A DNA stretch of 64,000 bases, from positions 1 through 64,000 of the forward strand of contig JAVBQJ010000043.1 of NCBI GenBank assembly GCA_031549115.1, written 5' to 3'. A program made the translations under genes and the position numbers. Source of the stretch: JAVBQJ01 sp031549115. GTDB lineage: Bacteria > Verrucomicrobiota > Lentisphaeria > Victivallales > Victivallaceae. A model generated the notes under the pieces. The model worked only from the letters and a program-made list of their open reading frames with translations, had not been told where the DNA came from and did no database searches. Each line of letters opens with the position of its first letter. Positions within the stretch are counted from its first letter, which is position 1. This document shows positions 23,153 to 32,531 of this stretch, one piece after another.

Positions 23153-23935
23153 TCAACTGAAACGGCTGGGAGAGGTGCCGGTTCGGCGCTTGAAATAGGT
23201 GGAGAAATAATATTGATCGGAAAAGTTGAGCCGAAAGGCGATCTCTTTGACGGAAAGATTGGTATAGCGCAACAAATTGCGGGCGATTTCGATTTTGCGG
23301 TTCATGAAGTAATCGTAGGGGCTCTGGCCGTAGGCGTGCTGAAACTGGCGGATTAGGTGGGCGCTGGAGAAGCCGGCATTTTCGGCGTAGGCGCTGAGCT
23401 GAAATTTTTCTTCGCCGTGAAGATCGAGATAGCGGCGAAGTGCGGCAATTTCGGGGCGGACGGCGGCCTGTTTGGAACGCTGGAGCCGGGAGCATTCTTC
23501 GAGCAGCTGGTGAAAAACGACGGCGGCGCGGCGGTCGGTTTCCTCGGTATTGCAGCTCAAGTCGAGCAGGGTTTCAAAGTAATGACGCAGCGCCGGGCAG
23601 TCGGGCAGCCAATAGAGCTCCGCCAGCTCATAAATCCGCATCAATTCATCGGCGAGATCGCCGTCAACGGCGAAAAAAATCTTCTCCCACGGCTGGTTGC
23701 GGTCGGGCCAGTAGCGGTGGGAACTGCCCTTGGTCAGAAAATAGATGCCGCCGGCTTCGGGTTCGAAAGAGCGGCCGTTGATTTCGAGAAAACCGCGCCC
23801 GCCGGTGATGTATTCCAGCACCAGCTGCTCGTGGTTTTCCCGGCTCAGGACCGGCGTTCTGGCCGTCGCGACGGCTTCGGCAGCGGCGAGCAGACGGAAC
23901 GGAAACGGCGTGGCGGGAATGCCGAATTCAGTCAT
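23153..23935 (-). CDS. AraC family transcription regulator (cupin sensor)
   Basis: 260 residues. The N-terminal 130 residues form an AraC-type cupin sensing domain (HEQLVLEYITGGRGFLEING and GGIYFLTKGSSHRYWP). The C-terminal hundred hold the two helix-turn-helix units (LSAYAENAGFSSAHLIRQF and VKEIAFRLNFSDQYYFSTYF). It is divergent from the Gfo/Idh/MocA gene at 24080 across an AT-rich region with a 9-bp inverted repeat, so it most likely controls that gene and itself. Start ATG 23935, GGAAG about 10 bp upstream. Confidence 0.87.
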   Translation of the reverse strand: MTEFGIPATPFPFRLLAAAEAVATARTPVLSRENHEQLVLEYITGGRGFLEINGRSFEPEAGGIYFLTKGSSHRYWPDRNQPWEKIFFAVDGDLADELMRIYELAELYWLPDCPALRHYFETLLDLSCNTEETDRRAAVVFHQLLEECSRLQRSKQAAVRPEIAALRRYLDLHGEEKFQLSAYAENAGFSSAHLIRQFQHAYGQSPYDYFMNRKIEIARNLLRYTNLSVKEIAFRLNFSDQYYFSTYFKRRTGTSPSRFS

Positions 23936-23980
23936 TATTATACATCTTCCATTCTATTTTGTATATCTTATTATGAGTAA

Positions 23981-24027
23981 ATTAATGTATTTCGCATTGA
24001 TCTTTTTATTTAATAAACTACATTAAT
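23981..24027. promoter_or_regulatory. 9-bp inverted repeat between divergent AraC and oxidoreductase genes, possible operator
   Basis: ATTAATGTA at 23981-23989 and its exact reverse complement TACATTAAT at 24019-24027, centres 38 bp apart, in an AT-rich 144-bp intergenic stretch. Neither divergent promoter is clear enough to place. Confidence 0.5.
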
Positions 24028-24079
24028 ACCGTAAACGTTTATTTTCCAATTCGGAAACGAAAAAAAAGGAATTCGGACC

Positions 24080-25240
24080 ATGAAAATGATGAAAGCCGGT
24101 ATCATCGGCGTCGGCGGCCGCGGTGCGCACGCCTACAATGCGCACCTTCCCGAAAACGGCTGGGAAATCACCGCCGGAATGGATGTCAATCCGAAAGCGC
24201 GGGAAGCGTTCAAGGAGAAATTTCCGAATGCCGCGATCTTCGACAATGTCGCCGACCTCCTGAAACAGGATCTCGACGCGGTGTTCGTGATGTCGCCGGA
24301 CTTCATGCACGAGGAGCAGGGGCTCGCGGTGTTGAATTCGGGCAAGGCGCTCTACCTGGAAAAACCGATGGCAATCACCGTCGAGGGTTGCGACCGGCTG
24401 CTGGAAACCGCCCGGCGCACCGGCTCGAAGCTGTTTATCGGCCACAACATGCGCCACTTCCCGGTGATCCTGAAAATGAAGGAAATCATCGACTCCGGCC
24501 TGATCGGCGACATCCAGGTCGGCTGGTGCCGCCACTTTGTCAGCTACGGCGGCGACGCCTACTTCCGTGACTGGCATTCGGAGCAGAAAAACGCCACCGG
24601 CCTGCTGCTGCAAAAGGGCGCGCACGACATCGACGTGATGCACTGGCTGATGGGCTCCTACACCACCGACGTCACCGGTATGGGCATGTTGTCGGTTTAC
24701 GACAAGTGCGAACGCCGGCCGGAGGGAACGGCGGGCAGCGCCCAGTGGTCGGATGCCCAATATCCGCCCCTGGCCCAGACCGGATTTTCGCCGGTCATCG
24801 ACGTCGAGGATCACAATATGGTGATGATGCAGCTCGAAAACGGCGCCCAGGCGTCGTATATGCAATGCCATTACACCCCGGACGCCGAACGCAATTATAC
24901 CTTTATCGGCACCAAGGGCCGGGTGGAAAACATCGGCGACTACGACACGTGCGAAGTTCATGTCTGGACCCAGCGCGGCACCCGTGCCAATCCCGATATC
25001 ATCCATTATCTGAAACCCAAGAGCGGTTCGCACGGCGGCTCCGACCCGGATATCGTCCAGAACTTCCTCGACTTCGTCCGCACCGGGAAGAAAACCAACA
25101 CCTCGCCGGTCGCCGCGCGCAATGCCGTCGCCGTCGGCGTCCTCGCCCATCAGTCGATGCGCACCGATGGCGGCCGCAAGCACATTCCCGAGCTTCCCGC
25201 CGACCTGATCGCCTACTTCGAAAACGGCCAGCAGAAGTAA
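24080..25240 (+). CDS. Gfo/Idh/MocA family oxidoreductase
   Basis: 386 residues. The N-terminal Rossmann domain has GVGGRG (10-15) for the dinucleotide, and the family motif EKP is at 94-96 (LYLEKPMA). In the C-terminal domain GAHDIDVMHW places Asp183 and His188-type catalytic residues in the expected position. No signal peptide. These enzymes oxidise or reduce a ring hydroxyl of sugars or inositols with NAD(P); the substrate is unknown. The gene is followed 15 bp later by a methyltransferase gene and preceded by the divergent AraC regulator. Confidence 0.9.
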   Translation: MKMMKAGIIGVGGRGAHAYNAHLPENGWEITAGMDVNPKAREAFKEKFPNAAIFDNVADLLKQDLDAVFVMSPDFMHEEQGLAVLNSGKALYLEKPMAITVEGCDRLLETARRTGSKLFIGHNMRHFPVILKMKEIIDSGLIGDIQVGWCRHFVSYGGDAYFRDWHSEQKNATGLLLQKGAHDIDVMHWLMGSYTTDVTGMGMLSVYDKCERRPEGTAGSAQWSDAQYPPLAQTGFSPVIDVEDHNMVMMQLENGAQASYMQCHYTPDAERNYTFIGTKGRVENIGDYDTCEVHVWTQRGTRANPDIIHYLKPKSGSHGGSDPDIVQNFLDFVRTGKKTNTSPVAARNAVAVGVLAHQSMRTDGGRKHIPELPADLIAYFENGQQK

Positions 25241-25255
25241 TTCCGGAGTCGGCAA

Positions 25256-26002
25256 ATGGATATCCCACGCATCTTCAACATCGCCGAAAGTGCGCACCGC
25301 ATCCATAATCCGTTCACACCGGAGAAGCTCGCCGCGCTCGGCGCGGCGCTGCGTCTGGAGGCGGGGAGCCGCGTACTCGATCTCGGCAGCGGTTCGGGCG
25401 AAATGCTGTGCACCTGGGCGCGCGATTACGGAATCACCGGCGTCGGCATCGACATGAGCCGGTTATTCTCCGCGCAGGCGAAGCTCCGCGCGAAAGAGCT
25501 CGGAGTCGCCGATCGGGTCGAATTCGTCCACGGCGACGCCGCCGGTTACATCGCCGACGCAAAGGCCAATGTGGCCGCCTGTGTCGGCGCCACCTGGATC
25601 GGCGGAGGAGTCGCCGGCACCATCGAGCTATTGGCGAAGAGTCTGAGGTCCGAAGGAATCATCCTCATCGGCGAACCCTACTGGCTGCGGCAGCCGCCGA
25701 CGGAAGACATTGCCAGGGGCTGCGGCGCCGAAACCGTCTCCGACTTTCTCACGCTTCCGAAACTTGTCGCGTCTTTCGGCGGCCTCGGCTATGACGTGGT
25801 GGAAATGGTTCTGGCGGACCGGGACAGCTGGGACAGGTACGAAGCGGCCAAGTGGCTCACCATGCGCCGATGGCTCAAGGCGAATCCCGGCGACGACTTC
25901 GCGGAGGAGGTTCGGAAGCAGTTGACTCTGGAACCCGGACGCTACGTCACGTACACGCGTGAATACCTTGGCTGGGGCGTGTTTGCGTTAATGGCACGGT
26001 AA
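25256..26002 (+). CDS. Class I SAM-dependent methyltransferase
   Basis: 248 residues. VLDLGSGSGE (40-49) is motif I, GIDMS (about 64-68) supplies the acidic residue that contacts the adenosine ribose, and VEFVHGDAAGY follows as motif II. The remaining C-terminal half, with conserved-looking YWLR and DSWDRYE, resembles small-molecule methyltransferases. Co-transcribed with the oxidoreductase; acceptor unknown. Ended by a strong bidirectional terminator. Confidence 0.85.
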   Translation: MDIPRIFNIAESAHRIHNPFTPEKLAALGAALRLEAGSRVLDLGSGSGEMLCTWARDYGITGVGIDMSRLFSAQAKLRAKELGVADRVEFVHGDAAGYIADAKANVAACVGATWIGGGVAGTIELLAKSLRSEGIILIGEPYWLRQPPTEDIARGCGAETVSDFLTLPKLVASFGGLGYDVVEMVLADRDSWDRYEAAKWLTMRRWLKANPGDDFAEEVRKQLTLEPGRYVTYTREYLGWGVFALMAR

Positions 26003-26010
26003 TATGTTTG

Positions 26011-26057
26011 CAATCGATCGCCCCGGGCGCCAATCCGGCATCCGGGGCGATTGCTTT
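26011..26057. terminator. Bidirectional terminator between converging genes
   Basis: Perfect 10-bp stem ATCGCCCCGG (26017-26026) with CCGGGGCGAT (26042-26051), extended by CAAT/ATTG-type flanks, followed by TGCTTTT on the plus strand. It lies exactly between converging genes. Confidence 0.75.
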
Positions 26058-27766
26058 TACTTGAGTTCCTTAACAGTCTTCATCAACTGGGGCCGGTTGG
26101 TCAATTCCAGCGCTTCATAGAGTTCGATTTCGTCGATCCGGTCGTCGGCGAAGAGGCGCTTCATGTCCGGGGCGAAGTCATAATTCTTCGCCGTGAAAGC
26201 CATTTCGCGGAAGACGCCGATCTCGACCGGTTTGCCGTTGCTGGTTTTGCCGATAAATTCTTCGGGAAAATAATCGCCGATCATCATGATACCGTCGATG
26301 GAGCCATGTTCAAACCATTTGTCGAAGTGCCAGTTGACGCCGAATCCTTTGGCCCAGCGCACCATGTTGTAGTACGCCTCCGGCTGCTTCGGGCCGTTGG
26401 CGGTGGCGGTGAAAAACAGCGGCCGACCATCGGTCAGCTTCCGACAGCGGGCGAGAAATTCATCCAACGCGTCGGAACGCAATTCATTCAACGCGGCGCG
26501 GTCGAAGTCTTCGGTCCAGATATCCACGCCGTATTGCTTCCGGAACTGTTCGCGGATTTCCGGGTTGAAGCCATACTCTTCCGGGGTGTCCACGTCGCCA
26601 TGGGAGCGCAAATTGAACAGGAATCCGGCGAAGTCATAGTCGGTCAATTCGGCGAAACGGGCGACCTTATGCTCCATCACCACCGGAATCGCGAATTCGC
26701 AGACACCGAGGAAATAACGGTTGCCGGCGGGAATTTCCTCCGGTTCGCCGATGACGAACCCCAACTGGTAGTCACCGTAATCCCAGCCGAAACGGCTGAA
26801 CTGGTTGAAATCCAGCACCGCAGTGGCGGCGTCTTCCGGTTTGAACGTCTGGCACCAGGTGGCGCGTATTTCCCCGCCGTCGGCGTCGAACAGGCGGCAA
26901 TCCCGGTTGCGGGCGCTGTCGACGATAATCGCGAAAGCGTCATCGGCCGGCAAAGGCGCATGAAGCAATTTGACGTAAGGCCCCGCAAGGCTGACGCCGG
27001 AAATTTCCACCCCGGGGCGCCCCGCTTCGGTGACGAACGGCGTGACGGCAAAGTCCCCGGTATAGCGCGTGAAGCTCCGGTTGTCGGCACTGGTATAAAT
27101 TTCGAGATTTTCCCGGTTGATCCGCGGAGTATGCGGTCGCGCCGTCTCGCCGGTGATCACGATCCGCGTCACCGGCGACTTGCGGGCTTCACGGTTGATG
27201 GCGGCGACCTGTTCCGGGGCGGGCAATGTGCGCGGGTCGCGCATCGAATAGCCCTCCGGATGCTTGCGGAACCACGGATCCATCAACGGATAATTGCCGT
27301 AGCGGGCGGCGTCCTCCGGGTGCTCGTTGCCGGAGAGGTAGGCCCACGGGGCGCCGTCGTCCCACAAGCTCTCCCAGGCCCACACCTCCATGCCGTATTT
27401 TTTCCCGAGCCGGATGGTCTCCTGCAACGGATCGTAGCTTTGCAGCGTTTTGTCCAGCCGCCGCGCCGGAGCGATCTCCTCCGGGGTCCAGTGGCGTCCG
27501 TTTTCCTCCCCGTAAATCGCCGAAACATTGCTCGGGTAAAGGGTAAGTCCGCAGACATTGACCCGGAAGTATAATTTTTCAACGCCTTGTTCGGACAGGT
27601 CCTTGAGGCGCTTTTCCCAGACTTCCAGCGGGTAGTAATCGTGCCCGTCCGCCAGGTCATAAAAGACGTAATCGAGGAAGTCGATGGTCGTCGCCACCCG
27701 CGGCGCCGCCATGACCGCAACCGCCGCCAGCGTCAATGCCAGCGTGGATAAAAAGCGTAATTTCAT
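26057..27766 (-). CDS. Secreted glycosyl-hydrolase-like protein (GHL10/DUF4015-like)
   Basis: 569 residues with a signal peptide (LRFLSTLALTLAAVAVMAA). The N-terminal TIM-barrel-like part (about 30-170) reads like GHL10-type proteins: LSEQGVEKLYFRVN, then DPLQETIRLGKKYGMEVWAWESL. A central beta-rich insert (about 195-320) may be a carbohydrate-binding module, and the barrel resumes from 340. No catalytic pair can be named with certainty. Last gene of the GntR-pilin-GH20-symporter locus, though the repeat at 27815-28045 separates it from the symporter and it may be transcribed separately. Confidence 0.65.
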   Translation of the reverse strand: MKLRFLSTLALTLAAVAVMAAPRVATTIDFLDYVFYDLADGHDYYPLEVWEKRLKDLSEQGVEKLYFRVNVCGLTLYPSNVSAIYGEENGRHWTPEEIAPARRLDKTLQSYDPLQETIRLGKKYGMEVWAWESLWDDGAPWAYLSGNEHPEDAARYGNYPLMDPWFRKHPEGYSMRDPRTLPAPEQVAAINREARKSPVTRIVITGETARPHTPRINRENLEIYTSADNRSFTRYTGDFAVTPFVTEAGRPGVEISGVSLAGPYVKLLHAPLPADDAFAIIVDSARNRDCRLFDADGGEIRATWCQTFKPEDAATAVLDFNQFSRFGWDYGDYQLGFVIGEPEEIPAGNRYFLGVCEFAIPVVMEHKVARFAELTDYDFAGFLFNLRSHGDVDTPEEYGFNPEIREQFRKQYGVDIWTEDFDRAALNELRSDALDEFLARCRKLTDGRPLFFTATANGPKQPEAYYNMVRWAKGFGVNWHFDKWFEHGSIDGIMMIGDYFPEEFIGKTSNGKPVEIGVFREMAFTAKNYDFAPDMKRLFADDRIDEIELYEALELTNRPQLMKTVKELK

Positions 27767-27814
27767 GATTCCAAACCTTTCTTGTGTTTATGTGCACTCG
27801 TCGGCCAATAGTCC

Positions 27815-28045
27815 GCCGCCGGTGCGGCGCCTCGTGCGCTCTGTGCGTAGATTAGACTGTCGCTCACGCATCCAGTCTAATCTACACCATCGCCCCCTCG
27901 GGTGGCTTCCGCTCGCCTCCCGGCTCGCTTGCGTTACTTTCGCCCCTTTCGAGGCGCTGCGCGCCTGGGGCGACCAGCAGAATTCACCTGCTGGACCGGT
28001 GCCTCCGTATGACGGAGTACAGACCGCCGCTTCGCGGCTCTATTT
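27815..28045 (+). repeat. Intergenic chain of hairpins (copy D)
   Basis: Contains in order CGCCGC-CGGT-GCGGCG (about 27815-27829), a perfect 13-bp stem 27847-27859/27873-27885, a nested stem 27941-27946/27967-27972 enclosing 27952-27957/27961-27966, a 7-bp stem 27974-27980/27988-27994, CTCCG/CGGAG at 28003-28017 and GCCGC/GCGGC at 28026-28038. It shares the first module with the other intergenic repeats. It fills the 296-bp gap. Confidence 0.75.
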
Positions 28046-28062
28046 TATTTATTTAAGAATTT

Positions 28063-29850
28063 TTATTTTGGTTCAATTCGCAGGGCTTTTCCGGCGTCCC
28101 ATACGGTCAGGCCCTGGCACTTCTCCGGCGGCTGCGGCTTGCCCAGCGTCAGCAGGAACGCGCCGAACAGCACGTACATCCCCAGAATCGGCAAATCCAT
28201 CCAGGTGAAACTCAACGCCCGCGGCGTGTCGGTCACCAGCCAGCGCGACAGCAGACACCACACCGACCCGCCGAGCGCAAAACCGCCCGGCATCAACGCC
28301 ACCGCCATGGTGATGTGCCGCAGAAACACGTGCTTCAGGTCAATCCGTTTCCAGAGCGCCAGCAGCAGGATTCCCAGCAGCAGCGGCCACAGCACCAACT
28401 GCCACGACACCACCCCGCCATACGCCAGCCCCATCCCGGATTCCCAATTCAAGGTATCGTAGGTGGACAGCGAATACCAGGCCATCATGCTGATGCGCAT
28501 GCCCCAGAAAATTCCCGCCGCGATGTAGATTTTCGTCGTGCTGATCCGATTGGACAGAAAAGCGTAGAAGAACGCCGGGAAGACGATGCCGTCCAGAATC
28601 GAGAACAACACACCGACTTCGACGAAGCTCTGCCCCAATAGCGACGACGATACCGTCATCATCAATGCCATCACGACGCCGAACGCCCCCGCCCCCGCCG
28701 TCGCGGCTTTGGCCACCGTCACCTGGTGGCGTTCGGAACCCTGCGGGTTGATGTACAGCTGATGAAATTCCTTCAGATACACCGTCGCCAGACTGTTGAT
28801 CACCGCCGCAATGGTCGACAGCGCCGCCGCCGCCATCGCCGCCATGAACAACCCCGGAAGCGGTACCGGAAGCTCGGTGGAGACAAAGGTGAAAAACGCA
28901 GTATCGCCCGAAAGCACCTGCTTGTCCGGGTTGAGCGAGTAATAGGTGAAGATCCCCGCTCCGATGGCGGCCAGCAGCGTTACCATTACCACCTGCAATG
29001 CGGCGCTGGTGATCTTCGCCTTGATTGCTTCCTTGAACGAGCTGGTACTGAACAACCGCTGCAAGCCGGTCTGATCGCTGGCGTTTTCGCCGAACACCGA
29101 CAGCACCCCTCCGGCCAGGATCAGCCAGAACGACAGCCGGACATAGGGATTGAGCTGAAAGAATTCCGAACTGTTGAATTCACTGAAACCATGTCCGTTA
29201 CGGAACGCATAGGTTACGGTTTCTCCAAGCGGGAGATCGATTCTTATCACGATGAACGACAGCGCCAGCAGAATTCCCCCCATCAGGATGACGAATTGCA
29301 TCACATCGGTCCAGACCACGCCTTTGGTACCGCCGAAAAGCGTGTAAGCGGTCCCGATCACGCCGATCAGAAGAATCGTGAACCAGCACGGCCATCCGGC
29401 GCCGCCCTCGAATACCTTTCCGGTACTGAACAGCACCAACGCCAGATAGATCACCCGCCCGAAGCCGCAGATCGCGGCGATCAGCGACCGGACACTGCGG
29501 TCGTAACGCACTTCCAGGTACTCGAACGGCGTGAATACCTTCATTTTGAAGTAAAACCGGCCGATCAGGCAGAATACGCCGATACTCAGGAGCGGCAGGA
29601 TCGGCGACAGCACGAAGTAAGTCATGCCATGGTTGAAAATCTCTCCCGGAGTCGCCACTAGCGACACCGTACTCAACATCGCCATCATGAACGAAATACC
29701 GACCGCGTAAAACGGCAACTTGCGGCCGCCCAGCAGATAATCTTCACTGCTGTTGTTTCGACGGGAGCAAAAAACACTGATGACGATAATCGCCAACAGA
29801 TAAAGACACATTACCGCGTAGTCCAGCGGCATCAGCCGGATATTGTTCAT
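28063..29850 (-). CDS. Sodium:solute symporter (SSS family)
   Basis: 595 residues with about 13-14 transmembrane segments. The N-terminus (DYAVMCLYLLAIIVISVFCSRRNNSSEDYLLGGRKLP) and the following FMMAMLSTVSLVATPGE are characteristic of SSS transporters of sugars and sialic acid. It should import a monosaccharide with Na+. The start overlaps the GH20 stop by ATGA, so the transporter is coupled to the enzyme; import of the product or substrate of the GH20 protein is a reasonable inference. Confidence 0.9.
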   Translation of the reverse strand: MNNIRLMPLDYAVMCLYLLAIIVISVFCSRRNNSSEDYLLGGRKLPFYAVGISFMMAMLSTVSLVATPGEIFNHGMTYFVLSPILPLLSIGVFCLIGRFYFKMKVFTPFEYLEVRYDRSVRSLIAAICGFGRVIYLALVLFSTGKVFEGGAGWPCWFTILLIGVIGTAYTLFGGTKGVVWTDVMQFVILMGGILLALSFIVIRIDLPLGETVTYAFRNGHGFSEFNSSEFFQLNPYVRLSFWLILAGGVLSVFGENASDQTGLQRLFSTSSFKEAIKAKITSAALQVVMVTLLAAIGAGIFTYYSLNPDKQVLSGDTAFFTFVSTELPVPLPGLFMAAMAAAALSTIAAVINSLATVYLKEFHQLYINPQGSERHQVTVAKAATAGAGAFGVVMALMMTVSSSLLGQSFVEVGVLFSILDGIVFPAFFYAFLSNRISTTKIYIAAGIFWGMRISMMAWYSLSTYDTLNWESGMGLAYGGVVSWQLVLWPLLLGILLLALWKRIDLKHVFLRHITMAVALMPGGFALGGSVWCLLSRWLVTDTPRALSFTWMDLPILGMYVLFGAFLLTLGKPQPPEKCQGLTVWDAGKALRIEPK

Positions 29851-31658
29851 GACGCCTGTTCTCCATAAATTGCATTTACCTGGGTTTCAAACGGAAATGG
29901 CACACTGCCGCAAACCGCCCGCCATGCCCGGCGGAACCACCATAACGAAGCAGCCATGCCCCCCGGCCGCTGACGCAGCTGCCACAATGCACAATGCGCT
30001 TCGATCACCCGGACGAATTTCTCCGCCAGTTGCCGCTGTACTTCCGGCCGCAGCTGCGACAGATATTCGGCCTCTCCGTCGGCGCACCATGCTTCGGCGC
30101 AGGCACAGGCAAAATCGGCGAAGCGCAGCATCTGCCGCAGATCGGAACCGACACCGGAATCCGAAATCTCCAACCGTTTCAACCGTTGTTCCAGCGCCCG
30201 CAGGTCGTACCGGGTCAAACGCAGATTTTCCGGGGTCAGATTCTGCAGCGGGCTCTCATTTTTGCGGCGTTCGGTATAGTAAAGCAGCATGAACAGAGCA
30301 CAGGTGTGGTCCGGCCCGGCGGTGTGGCTGTAAACCCGCCCGAGATCCAGCAGAAAGTCGCCGACTCCGGAACCGGCGCCGAAGACCAGCGCGTCGGCGG
30401 CGCCGCCGAGATCGAGCTCCACATTGGCCTCCGGCGCCCAGCTCATCGCCGCGCCGTAGGCAATTCCCGGCAGCGCCGCGCTCCAGGTGTGCCAATGGCC
30501 GAAGTCGCCCCACTCGGTGTTGATGAGCCCGGCGGCGCCGGCTTCCATTCCGGCGAAAGCGGCATTGCGGATATTTTCCAGCCCCCGGTACGTGCGTCCG
30601 GCGACGGAGCTGTAAGTGGAATTGGACATCATCAGGTAAAATTCCAACCCGGCTTCGCGGAACATTTTCCCGTGCGCCGCAAACGGATAATCCATCCCGT
30701 ATCCCCAGTCGACCATGGCGACGTCGGCGGGAATATCCCGGACCAGCTCAGGGTAGCTGACCAGGATATCCGCACACATCATCATCTTCCGCCCATGTTT
30801 TTTGACGACTTCATTCAGGCCTTTTATGTATTCCAGATAGACGCGCTCGCGGCCGTGCCGTTCGCACTGCTCCCGGCTGCGCCCTTCGCCGATGTCGTAG
30901 GTTTCGTCGCACCCGGCCATGAACGCGGGACTGGTGAAGTTCGGCAACAGCTCGGCCAGCAGGGAATCGACGAACTCCAGGCTCGCCGGATCGGTCGGAC
31001 ACAGCGAAAACGGATCGCGCGGATCCATATTCCAACTGGATCCGAAGCCCTCCGGGCATTCGGCGAGCCGGCGGTAACGGTCATGGCACAGCCAGCGCAG
31101 CATGTGGCCGAGCGAATTCTGGAACGGCACGAAGTCGATGAAGCGCTCGCGGCAGAAGTCGTCGAGTTCCCGGATCTCCAGGGCGGTGAACGGCGACGCG
31201 TGTTCCCAGACTTCGCGGTGGTCGCGGTAGGCGAAAGCGTGCTCGAAATACAGCTCGAAGTGGTTGATCTTCCACGAGCTTAGTTGATCGATATAGCGTT
31301 TCAACACCTCCATGGTCGGAATCCGGTCGCGGCTGACGTCGAGCATCACCCCCCGGCAGCGGAATTCGGGATAATCCCGGATGACCAGCCCCGGCAGCGA
31401 CGCCCCTGCCGGCAACTGAAGCAGAATCTGCTGCAGCGTGCGGCGGCCGTAAAAGAGCCCCGCGGCGTCGTGGGCAATCACTTCGACGCCGCGCCTCGAA
31501 GCTATGAGTTCGTAACTTTCGGCGCGCTTACAGCGCTCGCGATCGATCCGGCAGCCGGGCGTCGCCGCCCGGCGGCGGGGGATACGGATTTCCGGGTGGA
31601 TTTGCACTTCGCGCGGGCGCGGCAGCAAATGCACCGGATGTCGGTGAAACCAAAACAT
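29847..31658 (-). CDS. Glycoside hydrolase family 20-like protein (beta-N-acetylhexosaminidase type)
   Basis: 603 residues without a signal peptide. The N-terminal LLPRPREVQ and the GLFYGRRTLQQIL stretch are the GH20 accessory domain; the barrel begins at RCRGVMLDVSRDRIP (101-114), and the catalytic Asp-Glu pair is in GCDETYD (Asp251, Glu252). GH20 enzymes use substrate-assisted cleavage of N-acetylhexosamines. A cytoplasmic location with an adjacent SSS symporter suggests that an oligosaccharide or conjugate is imported before cleavage. It follows the pilin gene by 29 bp; the ribosome binding site is weak. Confidence 0.82.
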   Translation of the reverse strand: MFWFHRHPVHLLPRPREVQIHPEIRIPRRRAATPGCRIDRERCKRAESYELIASRRGVEVIAHDAAGLFYGRRTLQQILLQLPAGASLPGLVIRDYPEFRCRGVMLDVSRDRIPTMEVLKRYIDQLSSWKINHFELYFEHAFAYRDHREVWEHASPFTALEIRELDDFCRERFIDFVPFQNSLGHMLRWLCHDRYRRLAECPEGFGSSWNMDPRDPFSLCPTDPASLEFVDSLLAELLPNFTSPAFMAGCDETYDIGEGRSREQCERHGRERVYLEYIKGLNEVVKKHGRKMMMCADILVSYPELVRDIPADVAMVDWGYGMDYPFAAHGKMFREAGLEFYLMMSNSTYSSVAGRTYRGLENIRNAAFAGMEAGAAGLINTEWGDFGHWHTWSAALPGIAYGAAMSWAPEANVELDLGGAADALVFGAGSGVGDFLLDLGRVYSHTAGPDHTCALFMLLYYTERRKNESPLQNLTPENLRLTRYDLRALEQRLKRLEISDSGVGSDLRQMLRFADFACACAEAWCADGEAEYLSQLRPEVQRQLAEKFVRVIEAHCALWQLRQRPGGMAASLWWFRRAWRAVCGSVPFPFETQVNAIYGEQAS

Positions 31659-31687
31659 GATGAACGTATTTTCCGTAAATTAGTGAA

Positions 31688-32431
31688 TTAGTACAGGAAC
31701 GTGGAGGTCGCACCGTTTTCGAAGCAGATCCAACCGCCCCAATGCCGGTAATCTTTGGGGTTGTCTTTCATAATCGGGAAAAGTTCATTCGGTTTCATCG
31801 CAGCCGCATGACCATCCAGAAACGCCATATTGATACGCCCGCCGTGTCGCGCGTCCAGATACATATCGCCGGACGCGCGCGTGATGATATAGGTCTGATG
31901 GCCGGCATTGGTTTTGGTATCGCCTATCAATACGACGCCGGTCGGGCTTGAAGCCTGCAGGGTATTCAACATCCGCGAATTGCCGGCGGTGGTCACCAGC
32001 GCGTCGGTCAACAGATTGCCGTTGTCCCCGGTGGTCGCCCCGGAAACGCCGTAAATCTGGGTCATATAATCATCCCCGGAAGCTTTCAGGTCTTCATCGA
32101 TCAACGGACACGCAAATGCTTTCAAATTGGCGGTCGCATAACCGCAAGTCTCCATCACGTCCGCCCAACTGTATTTCCAGACGCCGTTGTTGCCATGCTG
32201 GGAGTAAAGCGGCATCAACTCATTGTTATCGTTGCTGTACATGACCATGAAGAGCGCATCCTGCTTCAGATTCGAAGTACACTTGGCCTGTTGCGCCGCC
32301 GCCCGGGCTTTGCTCAGCGCCGGCAGCAGCATGCTGGCCAAAATCGCAATAATTGCGATCACGACCAAGAGCTCAATTAGTGTGAAAAAGTGACGGCGGC
32401 GATGACTCTGACTGGTTCCTGTCGTTTTCAT
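31688..32431 (-). CDS. Prepilin-like protein with H-x9-DG C-terminal motif
   Basis: 247 residues. The leader MKTTGTSQSHRRRHF precedes FTLIELLVVIAII, a type IV pilin/pseudopilin N-terminus with Glu at +5, followed by the LPALSKARAAAQQAKC helix. The residue at -1 is Phe, not the usual Gly. The C-terminal domain ends with RHGGRINMAFLDGHA (H-x9-DG), a hallmark of the many such proteins in Planctomycetes and Lentisphaerota. Start ATG 32431 follows GAAGGAAG. It lies between the GntR regulator (100 bp upstream) and GH20 (29 bp downstream). Confidence 0.88.
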   Translation of the reverse strand: MKTTGTSQSHRRRHFFTLIELLVVIAIIAILASMLLPALSKARAAAQQAKCTSNLKQDALFMVMYSNDNNELMPLYSQHGNNGVWKYSWADVMETCGYATANLKAFACPLIDEDLKASGDDYMTQIYGVSGATTGDNGNLLTDALVTTAGNSRMLNTLQASSPTGVVLIGDTKTNAGHQTYIITRASGDMYLDARHGGRINMAFLDGHAAAMKPNELFPIMKDNPKDYRHWGGWICFENGATSTFLY

Positions 32432-32531
32432 GATACATGCTTCCTTCGGGTAATACGTGGACAATTGCAAAGATAATTCTTTTGGCGACGGAGACGGGAA
32501 TAGCGCGAACAAAGGCTCCTTTCGTATTGTT

